Below, piece after piece: positions 25,736 to 36,947 of a DNA stretch of 64,000 nucleotides (the first letter of the stretch is position 1; each line of letters opens with the position of its first letter). Both the position numbers and the translations under genes were made by a program. Origin of the DNA: Rubrivivax sp. (lineage in GTDB: Bacteria; Pseudomonadota; Gammaproteobacteria; Burkholderiales; Burkholderiaceae_C); the NCBI GenBank assembly GCA_020248945.1, contig JADCGQ010000030.1, forward strand, positions 62,001 through 126,000, in the 5' to 3' direction. A model generated the notes under the pieces. It was not told the DNA's origin and did not search any database. It saw only the letters and a list, made by a program, of their open reading frames with translations.

Positions 25736-26659
25736 TCAAGCGCGATCGGCAACGCGCTCGCCAAGCAGGCCTTGCGGCCTGAGCGTGAGCACGAGGATGA
25801 GCGCCACGAAGGCGAAGATGTCGGCGTAGTGGCTGCCCAGCACGCCACCCGTCAACGCACCCAGGTAGCCGGCGCCGAGCGCCTCGACCAGGCCCAGCAG
25901 CAGGCCGCCGACCACGGCGCCCGCGAGGTTGCCGATGCCGCCCAGCACCGCCGCCGTGAAGGCCTTCAGCCCCGGCAGGAAGCCCATCGTGTGCTGCACG
26001 GTGCCATAGTTGGCCGCCCACATGATGCCGGCCACGGCCGCCAGGATGGCGCCGATCACGAAGGTGGCCGAGATCACGAGGTCGGGCTTCACGCCCATCA
26101 GCGCCGCCACGCGCGGGTTCTCGGCGGTGGCGCGCATCGCGCGGCCGAGCTTGGTGCGGTTGACGATGTACATCAGCGTCGCCAGCACGATGGCGGTGAC
26201 ACCCAGGATGAGGATCTGCGTGACGGTGATGACGGGCCCTCCAAGGCTGATGGGCTCGGCGGGCAGCAGTTGCGGATAGGGCTTCGGGTTGGGCTTCCAG
26301 ATGATCATCGCGATCGTCTGCAGCAAGAGGCTCATGCCCATGGCCGTGATGAGTGGCGCCAGCCTCGGGGCGTTGCGCAAGGGTCGGTAGGCCAGCTTCT
26401 CGATGCTGAAGTTCAGCGCCGAACACACCACCACCGCACACAACAGCGAGATCGACATGAGCGCCCAACCCGGCAGGCCGCTGTCGACCAGCAGCGTGAC
26501 CACCGTCCAGCTCGTGAGCGCGCCGAACATCAGCACCTCGCCGTGCGCGAAGTTGATCAGGTTGATGATGCCGTACACCATCGTGTAGCCCAGGGCCACG
26601 AGAGCGTACATGCTGCCCAGTACCAGACCGTTGATGATCTGCTGGATGAATGTTTCCAT
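25736..26659 (-). CDS. livH: Branched-chain amino-acid ABC transporter permease LivH
   Basis: 307-residue permease. METFIQQIINGLVLGSMYAL is the standard LivH start. Further landmarks are NFAHGEVLMFGA and GRAMRATAENPRVAALMG. The start at 26659 is preferred over one 36 bp upstream because GGAG lies in front. First gene of livHMGF; the binding protein gene (33673-34872) is not adjacent. Confidence 0.94.
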   Translation of the reverse strand: METFIQQIINGLVLGSMYALVALGYTMVYGIINLINFAHGEVLMFGALTSWTVVTLLVDSGLPGWALMSISLLCAVVVCSALNFSIEKLAYRPLRNAPRLAPLITAMGMSLLLQTIAMIIWKPNPKPYPQLLPAEPISLGGPVITVTQILILGVTAIVLATLMYIVNRTKLGRAMRATAENPRVAALMGVKPDLVISATFVIGAILAAVAGIMWAANYGTVQHTMGFLPGLKAFTAAVLGGIGNLAGAVVGGLLLGLVEALGAGYLGALTGGVLGSHYADIFAFVALILVLTLRPQGLLGERVADRA

Positions 26660-26737
26660 GTCGGGGAGTTCTCCGTTGACCGTCTGGCCATGCAAGAAGC
26701 TGGCCCAGCTGCAAGGCCGGGGCGGTCGCAGCCGATT

Positions 26738-28117
26738 CTAGGTGTCGGGTTCCGAGGCACCGGCGGGGAGTTTCCCACCGGCCGGCACCAGCGATCGCAC
26801 CGCCGCGTCGCGCTGGCGCAGGTCGGTCAGCTTCTCGCCGATGCGCTGCTCGAGCCCGCGGGGCACAGGCTCGTAGAAGCGGCGTCCCACCAAGTGGGGC
26901 GGCAGGTAGGTCTCGCCGGCGGCGTACCCGTCGGCCTCGTCGTGCGCGTAGCGGTAGCCTGCGCCCACGCCCAGCGTCTTCATCAGCGCAGTCGGTGCAT
27001 TGCGCAGATGCACGGGCACCGGATGGGTGCCATCCCGGCCCACTTGCTCGCGCAGCGCGTTCCAGGCCTTGTAGACGGCGTTGGACTTCGGCGCCACCGC
27101 GAGGTAGGCCGCGGCTTGCGCCAGCGCCAGTTCGCCCTCGGGCGAGCCCAGGCGTTCGAAGGCCGCCGCGGCGTCGAGCGTGAGCGCCAGTGCGCGCGGG
27201 TCGGCCAGACCGATGTCTTCGCTGGCCATGCGCACCAGGCGCCGCGCGGCATAACGCGGATCCATACCGGCATCGAACAGGCGTGCCAGCCAGTACATCG
27301 CAGCATCGGGATCGGAGCCGCGCACGCTCTTGTGCAGCGCCGAAATCAGGTCGTAGAAGACGTCGCCGCCCTTGTCGCCACGGCGCAGCAGCTTGCCGAG
27401 TGCGGCCTCAAGCTGCACCGGCCCCAGCAAGGCCTGCCCCGGATTGGCAGCGACGGCGCTCTCGTAGCCATTCAGCAGCCGCCGGCCGTCGCCATCGGCA
27501 AAGGCCACGAGCTGAGCACGCGCCGCGTCGTCGAGTGCCGGGCCGGCGATGGTGGCACGGGCGCGGTCGAGCAACTCGCCCAGCTCGGCGTCCGCCAGCG
27601 ACTCGAGCACGAAGACGGCCGCGCGCGACAGCAGCGCCGCATTGACCTCGAAGCTCGGGTTCTCGGTCGTCGCACCGATGAAGCTGAAGAGCCCGGCCTC
27701 CACGTGCGGCAGGAAGGCGTCCTGCTGCGACTTGTTGAAGCGGTGCACCTCGTCGACGAACAGCACCGTGGCGCGGCCCTGGCGGGCCAGCAACTGCGCC
27801 TGCTCGACCGCCTCGCGGATTTCCTTCACGCCCGACAGCACGGCAGAGAGCACGATGAAGTGCGCGCCGGTGGCGCCGGCCAAGAGGCGCGCCAGCGTCG
27901 TCTTGCCGACGCCGGGCGGACCCCAGAGGATCATCGACGGCAGCCGCGCTCCCTCGAAGGCCACGCGCAGCGGCTTGCCCGGCGCAAGCAGGTGGCGCTG
28001 ACCCACGACTTCGTCGAGCGTGCGCGGGCGCAAGCGCTCGGCCAGTGGCACGCTGCCCTTGCCCCCCGCGCCCGCTGGTGCGGCCGCGGCGTCGTCGAAC
28101 AAGCCTTCCTGCGCCAT
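26738..28117 (-). CDS. rarA: Replication-associated recombination protein A
   Basis: 459-residue AAA+ ATPase of the RarA/MgsA/WRNIP1 family, clamp-loader-like, working at stalled forks. PLAERLRPRTLDEVVGQRHLL opens the family core. Walker A GPPGVGKT, Walker B LFVDEVHRFNKSQQD, sensor IGATTENPSF, and the C-terminal tetramerisation region. It lies 17 bp after lolA, the common order ftsK-lolA-rarA in proteobacteria. Confidence 0.95.
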   Translation of the reverse strand: MAQEGLFDDAAAAPAGAGGKGSVPLAERLRPRTLDEVVGQRHLLAPGKPLRVAFEGARLPSMILWGPPGVGKTTLARLLAGATGAHFIVLSAVLSGVKEIREAVEQAQLLARQGRATVLFVDEVHRFNKSQQDAFLPHVEAGLFSFIGATTENPSFEVNAALLSRAAVFVLESLADAELGELLDRARATIAGPALDDAARAQLVAFADGDGRRLLNGYESAVAANPGQALLGPVQLEAALGKLLRRGDKGGDVFYDLISALHKSVRGSDPDAAMYWLARLFDAGMDPRYAARRLVRMASEDIGLADPRALALTLDAAAAFERLGSPEGELALAQAAAYLAVAPKSNAVYKAWNALREQVGRDGTHPVPVHLRNAPTALMKTLGVGAGYRYAHDEADGYAAGETYLPPHLVGRRFYEPVPRGLEQRIGEKLTDLRQRDAAVRSLVPAGGKLPAGASEPDT

Positions 28118-28134
28118 GCCGCGCGGCGGTGCCG

Positions 28135-28773
28135 CTACTGCTCGACGAGATCAGCGCCCGCCGGCACGACGAAGCGGAAGCGCTCGGCCGGGATGGCGAC
28201 GTTGGCCTCGAGGCGCGTGAACTCCAGGCGCGAGCGCTGGCCGAAGCTGTCGAGCACCTCGATCACGGCGAGCTCGTTGCCCCGAAAGCCCACACGCATC
28301 CACTGGAAGGCGCCATCGCGGGCCTGCGGCGTGGCCTTGACCCAATCCAGTCCTTCGCCTGATGCTTCGGCGGCCAGGCTGAACGCCGGCTCCAGCGCAC
28401 CACCGGCCAACAGCGCCGCCGGCGTGGAGGCCAAGGCCTGCCCGAGCTTGCGCGAGCTGACCTGGTTGAGGTCGGGGTCGTGCATCCAGACCTTCTGGCC
28501 GTCGGACACCAGCGTCTGCTCGAAGGGCTTGCGGTAGAAGAACCTGAAGCGGTCGGGCCGCGCGAACGCGAACTCGCCGCTGCTGCTGCGGCGGCGCTTG
28601 CCGTCGGCCGAGGTGACGACCTGCGTGAACTGCGCCTGGCCGGACTTGGTGTCGCGCACGAAGGCGCGCAGGCGCTCGACGGCGTCCTGGGCCCGCGCCG
28701 GCATGGCCAGGGGCAGCAGGCCGGCAGCGCCAAGCGCCATCACGGCGCGACGGGTCACGCGGGCATTCGTCAT
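28135..28773 (-). CDS. lolA: Outer-membrane lipoprotein carrier protein LolA
   Basis: 212-residue periplasmic chaperone that moves lipoproteins from LolCDE to LolB. The signal peptide has a twin-arginine-looking start ([11 protein letters not shown]) and ends at ARAQD. Typical core: 'GQAQFTQVV', [38 protein letters not shown] overlaps the ftsK stop (ATGA). Confidence 0.93.
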   Translation of the reverse strand: MTNARVTRRAVMALGAAGLLPLAMPARAQDAVERLRAFVRDTKSGQAQFTQVVTSADGKRRRSSSGEFAFARPDRFRFFYRKPFEQTLVSDGQKVWMHDPDLNQVSSRKLGQALASTPAALLAGGALEPAFSLAAEASGEGLDWVKATPQARDGAFQWMRVGFRGNELAVIEVLDSFGQRSRLEFTRLEANVAIPAERFRFVVPAGADLVEQ

Positions 28774-31088
28774 TCTTCCCTCTTGGGCACCAGGATGTCG
28801 CGGTTGCCGCTGTGGCCCATCGGCGACACCAGGCCCGACTGCTCCATCTGCTCGAGCAGCCGCGCCGCGCGGTTGTAGCCGATGCGCAGGTGACGCTGCA
28901 CCAGCGAGATGCTGGCGCGCTTGTGCTGCAGCACCACGGCCACCGCCTGGTCGTACATCGAGTCGCCTTCGCCCCCGCCGCTGGCGCCACCGCCGCCGAG
29001 CGCGGCATCGCCTTCGCTCTCGAGCACGCCGCCTTCGAGGATGCCTTCGACGTAGTTCGGCTCGCCCTGCGTCTTGAGGTAGTCGACGACGCGGTGCACC
29101 TCGTCGTCGGACACGAAAGCCCCGTGCACCCGCACCGGCAGCCCGGTGCCGCTGGCCATGTAGAGCATGTCGCCCATGCCCAGCAGCGCCTCGGCGCCCA
29201 TCTGGTCGAGGATCGTGCGGCTGTCGATCTTGCTGCTGACCTGGAAGCTGATGCGCGTGGGAATGTTGGCCTTGATGAGGCCGGTGATCACGTCGACGCT
29301 CGGCCTCTGCGTGGCCAGGATGAGGTGCATGCCCGAGGCGCGCGCCTTCTGCGCCAAGCGCGCGATGAGCTCCTCGATCTTCTTGCCCACCACCATCATG
29401 AGGTCGGCCAGCTCGTCGATCACCACCACCACGTGCGGCAGGCGCTCCAGCGGCTCGGGCGCTTCGGGCGTGAGGCTGAAGGGGTTGCCGAGCTTTTCGC
29501 CACGTTCAGCAGCCTCGGCGATCTTCTTGTTGTAGCCGCCGAGGTTGCGCACGCCGAGCTTGCTCATCAGCTTGTAGCGGCGCTCCATCTCGCCCACGCA
29601 CCAGTTCAGCGCGTTGGCGGCCTGCTTCATGTCGGTCACCACCGGCGCCAGCAGGTGCGGGATGCCTTCGTAGACGCTCATCTCGAGCATCTTCGGGTCG
29701 ATGAGGATCAGCCGCACGTCGCGCGCCTCGGCCTTGTAGAGCAGGCTCAGGATCATCGCGTTGATGCCCACGCTCTTGCCCGAGCCGGTGGTGCCGGCCA
29801 CCAGGCAGTGCGGCATCTTGGCCAGGTCGGCCACCACGGGGTGGCCGATGATGTCCTTGCCCAGGCCCATGGTCAGCATCGAGGCGCTGGTGTTGTAGAC
29901 CTCGCTGCCGAGGATCTCGGACAGGCGGATGGTCTGGCGGCGCGCGTTGGGCAGCTCCAGCGCCATGTAGTTCTTGCCCGGGATGACCTCGACGACGCGG
30001 ATGCTCACGAGGCTCAGGCTGCGCGCCAAGTCGCGCGCGAGGTTGACGATCTGCGCGCCCTTCACACCCGTGGCCGGCTCGATCTCGTAGCGCGTGATCA
30101 CGGGGCCGGGGCTCGCGGCCACCACGCGCACCTCGACGCCGAAGTCCTTGAGCTTCTTCTCGATGAGCCGGCTGGTCATCTCCAGCGACTCGGACGTCAC
30201 CGTCTCCTGGCGGGCGCCGATGGCGTCGAGCAGGTCGACCTGCGGCAGCTTGGTGTCGGCCAGTTCGGCGAACAGCGGCTGCTGACGCTCTTTTTCGACA
30301 CGGGCTGAAGGGGCCGGTGGCGCGGCCGGCGGCGTGACGACCAGCGGCGGATGCTCGCCGACGAGTTCGCGCTCTTCCACGACGAGGTGCTCGCGGTCGC
30401 GCGCCGCCAGTTCACCCAGGCGCAGGTCTTCCTGGCGCTCGCGCGTCTCGGCGCGGCGTTCACGCAGTTGGTCGATGCGCTCGCCCAGCGCCTCGGCCAC
30501 GCCCAGCCACGAAAAGCGCAGCGCCAGCGACAAGCCCGCCACGAGTGCCGCGATCCACAGCACACCCGAGCCGGCAAAGCCCAGCCACTGCATCGACAAC
30601 GGTCCGAGCCACCAGCCCAGCACGCCGCCGGCATGGCCCGGCAGCGCGGCCTCGAAGCGGTACAGCCGGGTCCACTCCAGCGCGCAACTCGCGGCCAGCA
30701 GCAGCGCCAGGCCCACCAGCACCCGGGCGCGGGCCGCCGGGGCGGGCGCGGCTTCGTCGCGCAAGGTGCGCGCCAAGGCGCCCAGCCAGGCACGCAGGGC
30801 CACCGGCACCAGCCACCAGGCCGACCAGCCGAACAGGAACAGCGCCAGATCCGCCGCCCGCGCACCCAGCAGGCCGGCGGCGTTGCGCACCGGCTCGCCG
30901 CTGCCCGAGGTGGAAAACGCCGGGTCGCCGGCATGGCGGGTGATCAGGGCCAGCGCAAACAGCAGCCAGGCGAGCGCGCCCAGCACGAGCCAGGCCTTGC
31001 GGCGCCAAGGGGCGGCTGCCGCATCGCCGGCGGGCTGGCCCGGCGCGGCACCGAGATCGCCTTGCAGCGAACCGAGGGGGAAACTCAT
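28770..31088 (-). CDS. ftsK: DNA translocase FtsK
   Basis: 772 residues. Four N-terminal membrane spans anchor it at the septum; a linker of about 150 residues leads to the motor domain. Walker [11 protein letters not shown], Walker B region [14 protein letters not shown], and a C-terminal winged-helix gamma domain ([19 protein letters not shown]) for KOPS reading. It clears chromosome ends at division with XerCD. Upstream gene of lolA-rarA. Confidence 0.96.
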   Translation of the reverse strand: MSFPLGSLQGDLGAAPGQPAGDAAAAPWRRKAWLVLGALAWLLFALALITRHAGDPAFSTSGSGEPVRNAAGLLGARAADLALFLFGWSAWWLVPVALRAWLGALARTLRDEAAPAPAARARVLVGLALLLAASCALEWTRLYRFEAALPGHAGGVLGWWLGPLSMQWLGFAGSGVLWIAALVAGLSLALRFSWLGVAEALGERIDQLRERRAETRERQEDLRLGELAARDREHLVVEERELVGEHPPLVVTPPAAPPAPSARVEKERQQPLFAELADTKLPQVDLLDAIGARQETVTSESLEMTSRLIEKKLKDFGVEVRVVAASPGPVITRYEIEPATGVKGAQIVNLARDLARSLSLVSIRVVEVIPGKNYMALELPNARRQTIRLSEILGSEVYNTSASMLTMGLGKDIIGHPVVADLAKMPHCLVAGTTGSGKSVGINAMILSLLYKAEARDVRLILIDPKMLEMSVYEGIPHLLAPVVTDMKQAANALNWCVGEMERRYKLMSKLGVRNLGGYNKKIAEAAERGEKLGNPFSLTPEAPEPLERLPHVVVVIDELADLMMVVGKKIEELIARLAQKARASGMHLILATQRPSVDVITGLIKANIPTRISFQVSSKIDSRTILDQMGAEALLGMGDMLYMASGTGLPVRVHGAFVSDDEVHRVVDYLKTQGEPNYVEGILEGGVLESEGDAALGGGGASGGGEGDSMYDQAVAVVLQHKRASISLVQRHLRIGYNRAARLLEQMEQSGLVSPMGHSGNRDILVPKREE

Positions 31089-31134
31089 GCTGCGGATTCT
31101 GGCCGATGCGGCCTCGCATCCGGCCCGGCCGGGC

Positions 31135-32935
<1,801 letters not shown>

Positions 32936-32967
32936 GCGGCCCACGCGCCAAGGCCCGAGCCTCGGGC

Positions 32968-32973
32968 TATACT
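32968..32973 (+). promoter_or_regulatory. Putative -10 of the rpmB-rpmG promoter
   Basis: TATACT stands 133 bp upstream of rpmB within an otherwise GC-rich gap. No good -35 is found at 16-18 bp, so the assignment is tentative. Confidence 0.35.
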
Positions 32974-33105
32974 CGCAGGCTTTGCCGCATTTTGACGAGC
33001 GCGGCACAGGGAACCGCCACCTGATCCTTGGCGAGGTCAAGCCGCAACACACCGCCGTCGGGCCACCCGACACCGCGGTGCCGGCTGTCGAAGGAGAAGT
33101 GACTC

Positions 33106-33339
33106 ATGTCACGCGTCTGCCAAGTCACGGGCAAGGGCCCGATGGTGGGGAACAACGTGTCCCACGCCAACAACAAGACCAAGCGCCGGTTTCTGCCGAA
33201 TCTGCAGTACCGCCGTTTCTGGGTCGAGAGTGAAAACCGCTTCGTGCGCCTGCGCGTCACGAATGCCGCCCTTCGTCTGATCGACAAGAAGGGTATCGAT
33301 GTCGTCCTGGCCGATCTGCGCCAGCGCGGCGAAGCCTGA
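33106..33339 (+). CDS. rpmB: 50S ribosomal protein L28
   Basis: 77 residues. [20 protein letters not shown] is the L28 N-terminus, followed by [11 protein letters not shown] and [25 protein letters not shown] precedes the start. 18 bp before rpmG, the standard pair. Confidence 0.97.
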   Translation: MSRVCQVTGKGPMVGNNVSHANNKTKRRFLPNLQYRRFWVESENRFVRLRVTNAALRLIDKKGIDVVLADLRQRGEA

Positions 33340-33357
33340 CCCGACTAGGAGCGCATC

Positions 33358-33528
33358 ATGGCCAGCAAAGGCGGACGCGAGAAGATCAAGCTGGAGTCCA
33401 CGGCGGGCACCGGCCATTTCTACACCACGAGCAAGAACAAGAAGACGACGCCCGAGAAGCTCGAATTCCTGAAGTTCGACCCGAAGGCGCGCAAGCACGT
33501 GCTCTACAAGGAAGTGAAGCTGAAGTAA
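33358..33528 (+). CDS. rpmG: 50S ribosomal protein L33
   Basis: 56 residues. [25 protein letters not shown] and [18 protein letters not shown] are diagnostic. It lacks the zinc-binding CxxC pairs, so it is the C-minus form. TAGGAG lies in front of the start. A strong terminator follows. Confidence 0.96.
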   Translation: MASKGGREKIKLESTAGTGHFYTTSKNKKTTPEKLEFLKFDPKARKHVLYKEVKLK

Positions 33529-33554
33529 GCCGCCCAGGCTGCAGCTTCAACGAG

Positions 33555-33587
33555 AACCCGCCCGGACTTCGGTCCCGGCGGGTTTTT
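33555..33587 (+). terminator. Rho-independent terminator of rpmBG
   Basis: Arms AACCCGCC and GGCGGGTT with a short GC-rich loop, followed by TTTTT, 26 bp after the rpmG stop. Confidence 0.9.
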
Positions 33588-33621
33588 CTTTGGGCCGCAG
33601 CCTTCAACCCGAACGGCCATG

Positions 33622-33646
33622 AAAAAGGGCTCCCCGCAGGGAGCCC
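33622..33646 (-). terminator. Rho-independent terminator of the livK-type gene
   Basis: Arms GGGCTCCC and GGGAGCCC followed by TTTTT on the minus strand, 26 bp after the stop of the binding-protein gene. It faces the rpmG terminator across a short gap. Confidence 0.88.
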
Positions 33647-33672
33647 TCGACTGCAGCTTGGCGCTTGGAAGA

Positions 33673-34872
33673 TCAGCGCACGATGCCCAGCGACTGCTTC
33701 TTGCCACCCTTGTAGGTGTAGAGCGTCAGCGCGCCGTTCTTGATGTCACCCTTCTCGTCGAAGGCGATCTTGCCCGTCACGCCCTGGTAGTCGATGGCCT
33801 TAAGGGCCGGCAGGTACTTGGCCGGATTGGCCGAGTCAGCCTTCTGCATGGCAGCGACCATGGTCATGATGGCGTCGTACACGTACGGGGCGTAGATCTG
33901 GACGTCGGCGTTGAACTTCGTCTTGAAGTCGGCCTTGAACTTGTCCATCGCGGCCTTGCCGGTTTCGTCGATACCACCGGCTTCGGCGCAGACGACCTGG
34001 CTGTCGCTCATCGAGCCCGCGGCCAGCTTGGGCAGTTCGCCCGAGCAGATGCCGTCGCCGCCCATGAACTTGGCCTTGATGCCCAGCTGCTTCATCTGGC
34101 GCATCATCGGGCCGGCCACGGCGTCCATGCCGCCGAAGAACACGATGTCCGGCTTCTTGGCCTTCAGGCTGGTCAGGATGCCGGTGAAGTCGGTGGCCTT
34201 GTCGTTCGTGAACTCGCGGCCCACGATCGCGCCGCCCGCAGCGGTGACGCCCTTCTCGAACTCGTCGGCAACGCCCTGGCCGTAGGCCGTGCGGTCGTCG
34301 ATGACGGCAATGCTCTTGCCCTTCAGTTCGGTGACGGCGTACTTGCCCAGCGTGCCGCCCAGGTGCACGTCGTCAGCCACCACGCGGAACGTGGTGGCGT
34401 AGCCCTGACGCGTGAACTTCGGGTTGGTGGCCGAGGGGCTGATCTGCGGGATGCCAGCGTCGCTGTAGATCTTCGAGGCCGGGATCGAGGTGCCGCTGTT
34501 CAGGTGGCCGATGACCCCGTGAACCTTGGCGTCGACCAGCTTCTGCGCGGCAGCCGTGCCCTGCTTCGGGTCGGCGGCGTCGTCTTCGGCGAGCAGTTCG
34601 AAGGTGACCTTCACGCCCTGGATCGTCAGACCCTTGGCGTTGAGTTCCTCGATCGCCATGCGGGCGCCGTTCTCGTTGTCCTTGCCCAGGTGGGCGATGG
34701 CGCCGCTGGTGGGACCGACGTGACCGATCTTGATCGTGGTCGGGGCCGGCGCGGGCGCCGGGGCGGCAGGGGCAGCCGGAGCAGCAGCAGGCGCGGGCGC
34801 CTCTTCCTTCTTGCCGCAGGCGGCAAGCAGCGCAACAGCCATGGCCGACGCGGCAACAAGCTTAAAGTTCAT
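33673..34872 (-). CDS. livK: Branched-chain amino-acid ABC transporter substrate-binding lipoprotein (LivK-like)
   Basis: 399-residue type I periplasmic binding protein. Lipobox LAAC (Cys19), an Ala/Pro-rich tether (about 22-45), then the Leu/Ile/Val-binding fold: IGHVGPTSGAIAHLGKDNENGARMA, NSGTSIPAS, PQISPSATNP. The ATG with GGAGG is at 34872. It stands alone with its own promoter and terminator, 7 kb from livHMGF, which it probably serves. A lipoprotein anchor is unusual for proteobacterial LivK, which is normally free in the periplasm. Confidence 0.88.
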   Translation of the reverse strand: MNFKLVAASAMAVALLAACGKKEEAPAPAAAPAAPAAPAPAPAPTTIKIGHVGPTSGAIAHLGKDNENGARMAIEELNAKGLTIQGVKVTFELLAEDDAADPKQGTAAAQKLVDAKVHGVIGHLNSGTSIPASKIYSDAGIPQISPSATNPKFTRQGYATTFRVVADDVHLGGTLGKYAVTELKGKSIAVIDDRTAYGQGVADEFEKGVTAAGGAIVGREFTNDKATDFTGILTSLKAKKPDIVFFGGMDAVAGPMMRQMKQLGIKAKFMGGDGICSGELPKLAAGSMSDSQVVCAEAGGIDETGKAAMDKFKADFKTKFNADVQIYAPYVYDAIMTMVAAMQKADSANPAKYLPALKAIDYQGVTGKIAFDEKGDIKNGALTLYTYKGGKKQSLGIVR

Positions 34873-34898
34873 CAAAAGTTCCTCCTGGGGGCGACAAA

Positions 34899-34919
34899 GC
34901 CGTGCATTGTAGGCACGGC
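34899..34919 (-). promoter_or_regulatory. Palindrome overlapping the -10 of the livK-type gene
   Basis: GCCGTGC-N7-GCACGGC. On the minus strand the 7-bp spacer contains TACAAT, a good -10, 34-39 bp upstream of the start. A repressor or activator dimer bound here would control the gene directly. Confidence 0.5.
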
Positions 34920-34972
34920 GACTTGAAATCCATCCGGACTAGCGCTAAGCAGCGTCGTCGCAGACCCGCGGC

Positions 34973-35434
34973 TCAGCCGGCCGCATCGCCGTGCGACGGC
35001 CGTGCCGACTGCGAGGCGTCATAGCGCTTCTCGGGGCGCCAGCCCCGGGCTGCATAGGCCCGCCAGCGCTCGCGGCCGGCCTTCGCTTCATCGGGGCCGG
35101 CGGCCACCAACTCGAGCAGTCGGCTGCAGCGGGCGCCTTCGGGCGCGGCGTCTGACCCGATGTTGACCCACACTGCGGGCCAGTCGGCGGCGTCGAGCGG
35201 CAGCTCGAAGGCCGGCAGCAGCCACACCGGGCTTCGCTGCCAGGCCGCCCGCGAGGCACCGGGCCGCGCGTGGGCGAAGAACTCGCGTTCAGGCTCGGCC
35301 CAGAGACGGCGTGACAGCGCTTCGAATTGCGGCGTGGCCACGCAGACACGCTCCCCCAACCGCACCGCCTTGCGCAGCAGCCGAGCCGCGTGGTCCAGCG
35401 GCTCGGCCAGGCCCGTGTGGAACTCGACCTCCAC
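34973..35434 (-). CDS. holC: DNA polymerase III chi subunit
   Basis: 153 residues. MEVEFHTGLAEPLDHAARLLRKA, the 'RVCVATPQFEALSRRLW' strand-helix, and DWPAVWVNIGSDAAPEG match HolC, which links the clamp loader to single-stranded DNA-binding protein. It follows pepA by 19 bp, the usual pepA-holC order. Confidence 0.9.
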   Translation of the reverse strand: MEVEFHTGLAEPLDHAARLLRKAVRLGERVCVATPQFEALSRRLWAEPEREFFAHARPGASRAAWQRSPVWLLPAFELPLDAADWPAVWVNIGSDAAPEGARCSRLLELVAAGPDEAKAGRERWRAYAARGWRPEKRYDASQSARPSHGDAAG

Positions 35435-35453
35435 GACGCCGTTGTGCGCCGCT

Positions 35454-36920
35454 TCAGCGCGCGCGGCCGAGCACGAAGTGCGTCAGCAGCGGCACGGGCC
35501 TGCCGGTGGCGCCCTTGGCGGCGCCGCTCTTCCAGGCCGTGCCGGCGATGTCGAGGTGAGCCCAGCGCAGCTTCGAGGTGAAGCGCTTCAGGAACATCGC
35601 CGCCGTCACCGCGCCACCGGCGCGAGAGCCGACGTTGCCCATGTCGGCGAAGTGGCTCTTCAGCGCCTCGTCGTATTCGTCGTCCAGCGGCATGCGCCAG
35701 GCCGGATCGAAGGCCGTGTCGCCCGCGGCCTGCAGCTCGGCGGCCAGCGCGTCGTCGCTGCTGAAGAGGCCGCTGCGGTGGTGGCCCAGCGCAATGACGC
35801 AGGCGCCCGTGAGCGTGGCGATGTCGACCACCACGGCCGGCTTGAAGCGCTCGGCGTAGGTCAGCGCGTCGCAGAGGATCAGGCGGCCTTCGGCGTCGGT
35901 GTTCAGGATCTCGATGGTCTGGCCGCTCATGCTGGTGACGACGTCACCGGGCTTGACGGCACGGCCGCTGGGCATGTTCTCGGTGGCGGCCACGATGCCG
36001 ACCAGGTTGACCTTGGCCTTCAGCCGCGCCACCGCCGCCATGGTGCCCAGCACGCTGGCCGCGCCGCCCATGTCGAACTTCATCTCGTCCATCTCGGCGG
36101 CGGGCTTCAGGCTGATGCCGCCGGTGTCGAAGGTGATGCCCTTGCCGACCAGCACCACCGGCGCGTCGGCCTTGGCGCCGCCCATCCAGCGCATGACGAT
36201 GAACTTCAGCGGCTCGTCCGAGCCCTGTGCGACGGCCAGGAAGGAGCCCATGCCGAGCTTCTCGCAGTCCTTGCGCTCCAGCACCTCGACCTTCAGGCCG
36301 TGGCTCTTGGCCATGCCGAGCGCCAGGGTGGCCAGGTGCGTGGGCGTGCAGTGGTTGCCCGGTCGATTGGCCCATTCGCGGGCCAGCGTCGTGCCTTCTG
36401 CCAGTGCCTCGCCGACGCGCAGGCCCTCGCTCACCGCGGTGGCCTCGGCCTTGGCGGCGCAGACCACGGCCACGCTCTTCAGGCGGGCCGGTGCCGGCGC
36501 GCTGGGCTTGGTCTGGCGGTACAGGTAGGTGGCCTCCGCGGCCACCATGGCCACGGCCTCGCCGTGGCTGGCATCGAGGGCGCCGAAGCCCGCCGCGGCC
36601 ACCGCCAGCGACTTCGTGCCGCCGGCCTTGATGGCACCGAGGCCCGCCGCCAGCGCCTTGCGGAAGGCGCGCGCCGTGGCGGCACCGGCAAAGGCATAGG
36701 CCACGCGAGCGGCCTTCACACCGGCCACGCGATGCGCGTACAGCACCTGGCCGGGCTTGCTGTCGATGTCGCCGTCGCGCAGCGCGCGCGCAAACTCGTC
36801 GGCGAGCGGCTGATCGAGTGCCGCAGCAGCTTCCACCGAAGCCACGATCACCAGCAGCGCATCGGCCGCAACGGCTGCAACCGAGCCGGGAGCCCCGGCC
36901 ACCACTGTCTTGAAGTCCAT
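35454..36920 (-). CDS. pepA: Leucyl aminopeptidase
   Basis: 488-residue M17 dizinc aminopeptidase. Metal/active-site motifs are VLVGKGITFDTGGISLKP, FDMGGAASVLG and the family signature NTDAEGRLILCDALTYA. The start MDFKTVVAG at 36920 is 27 bp from the divergent lptF start; the open frame continues upstream through lptF antisense without meaning. Confidence 0.96.
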   Translation of the reverse strand: MDFKTVVAGAPGSVAAVAADALLVIVASVEAAAALDQPLADEFARALRDGDIDSKPGQVLYAHRVAGVKAARVAYAFAGAATARAFRKALAAGLGAIKAGGTKSLAVAAAGFGALDASHGEAVAMVAAEATYLYRQTKPSAPAPARLKSVAVVCAAKAEATAVSEGLRVGEALAEGTTLAREWANRPGNHCTPTHLATLALGMAKSHGLKVEVLERKDCEKLGMGSFLAVAQGSDEPLKFIVMRWMGGAKADAPVVLVGKGITFDTGGISLKPAAEMDEMKFDMGGAASVLGTMAAVARLKAKVNLVGIVAATENMPSGRAVKPGDVVTSMSGQTIEILNTDAEGRLILCDALTYAERFKPAVVVDIATLTGACVIALGHHRSGLFSSDDALAAELQAAGDTAFDPAWRMPLDDEYDEALKSHFADMGNVGSRAGGAVTAAMFLKRFTSKLRWAHLDIAGTAWKSGAAKGATGRPVPLLTHFVLGRAR

Positions 36921-36947
36921 AATGAGTCGAGTCAGGTAAAGCGACAA

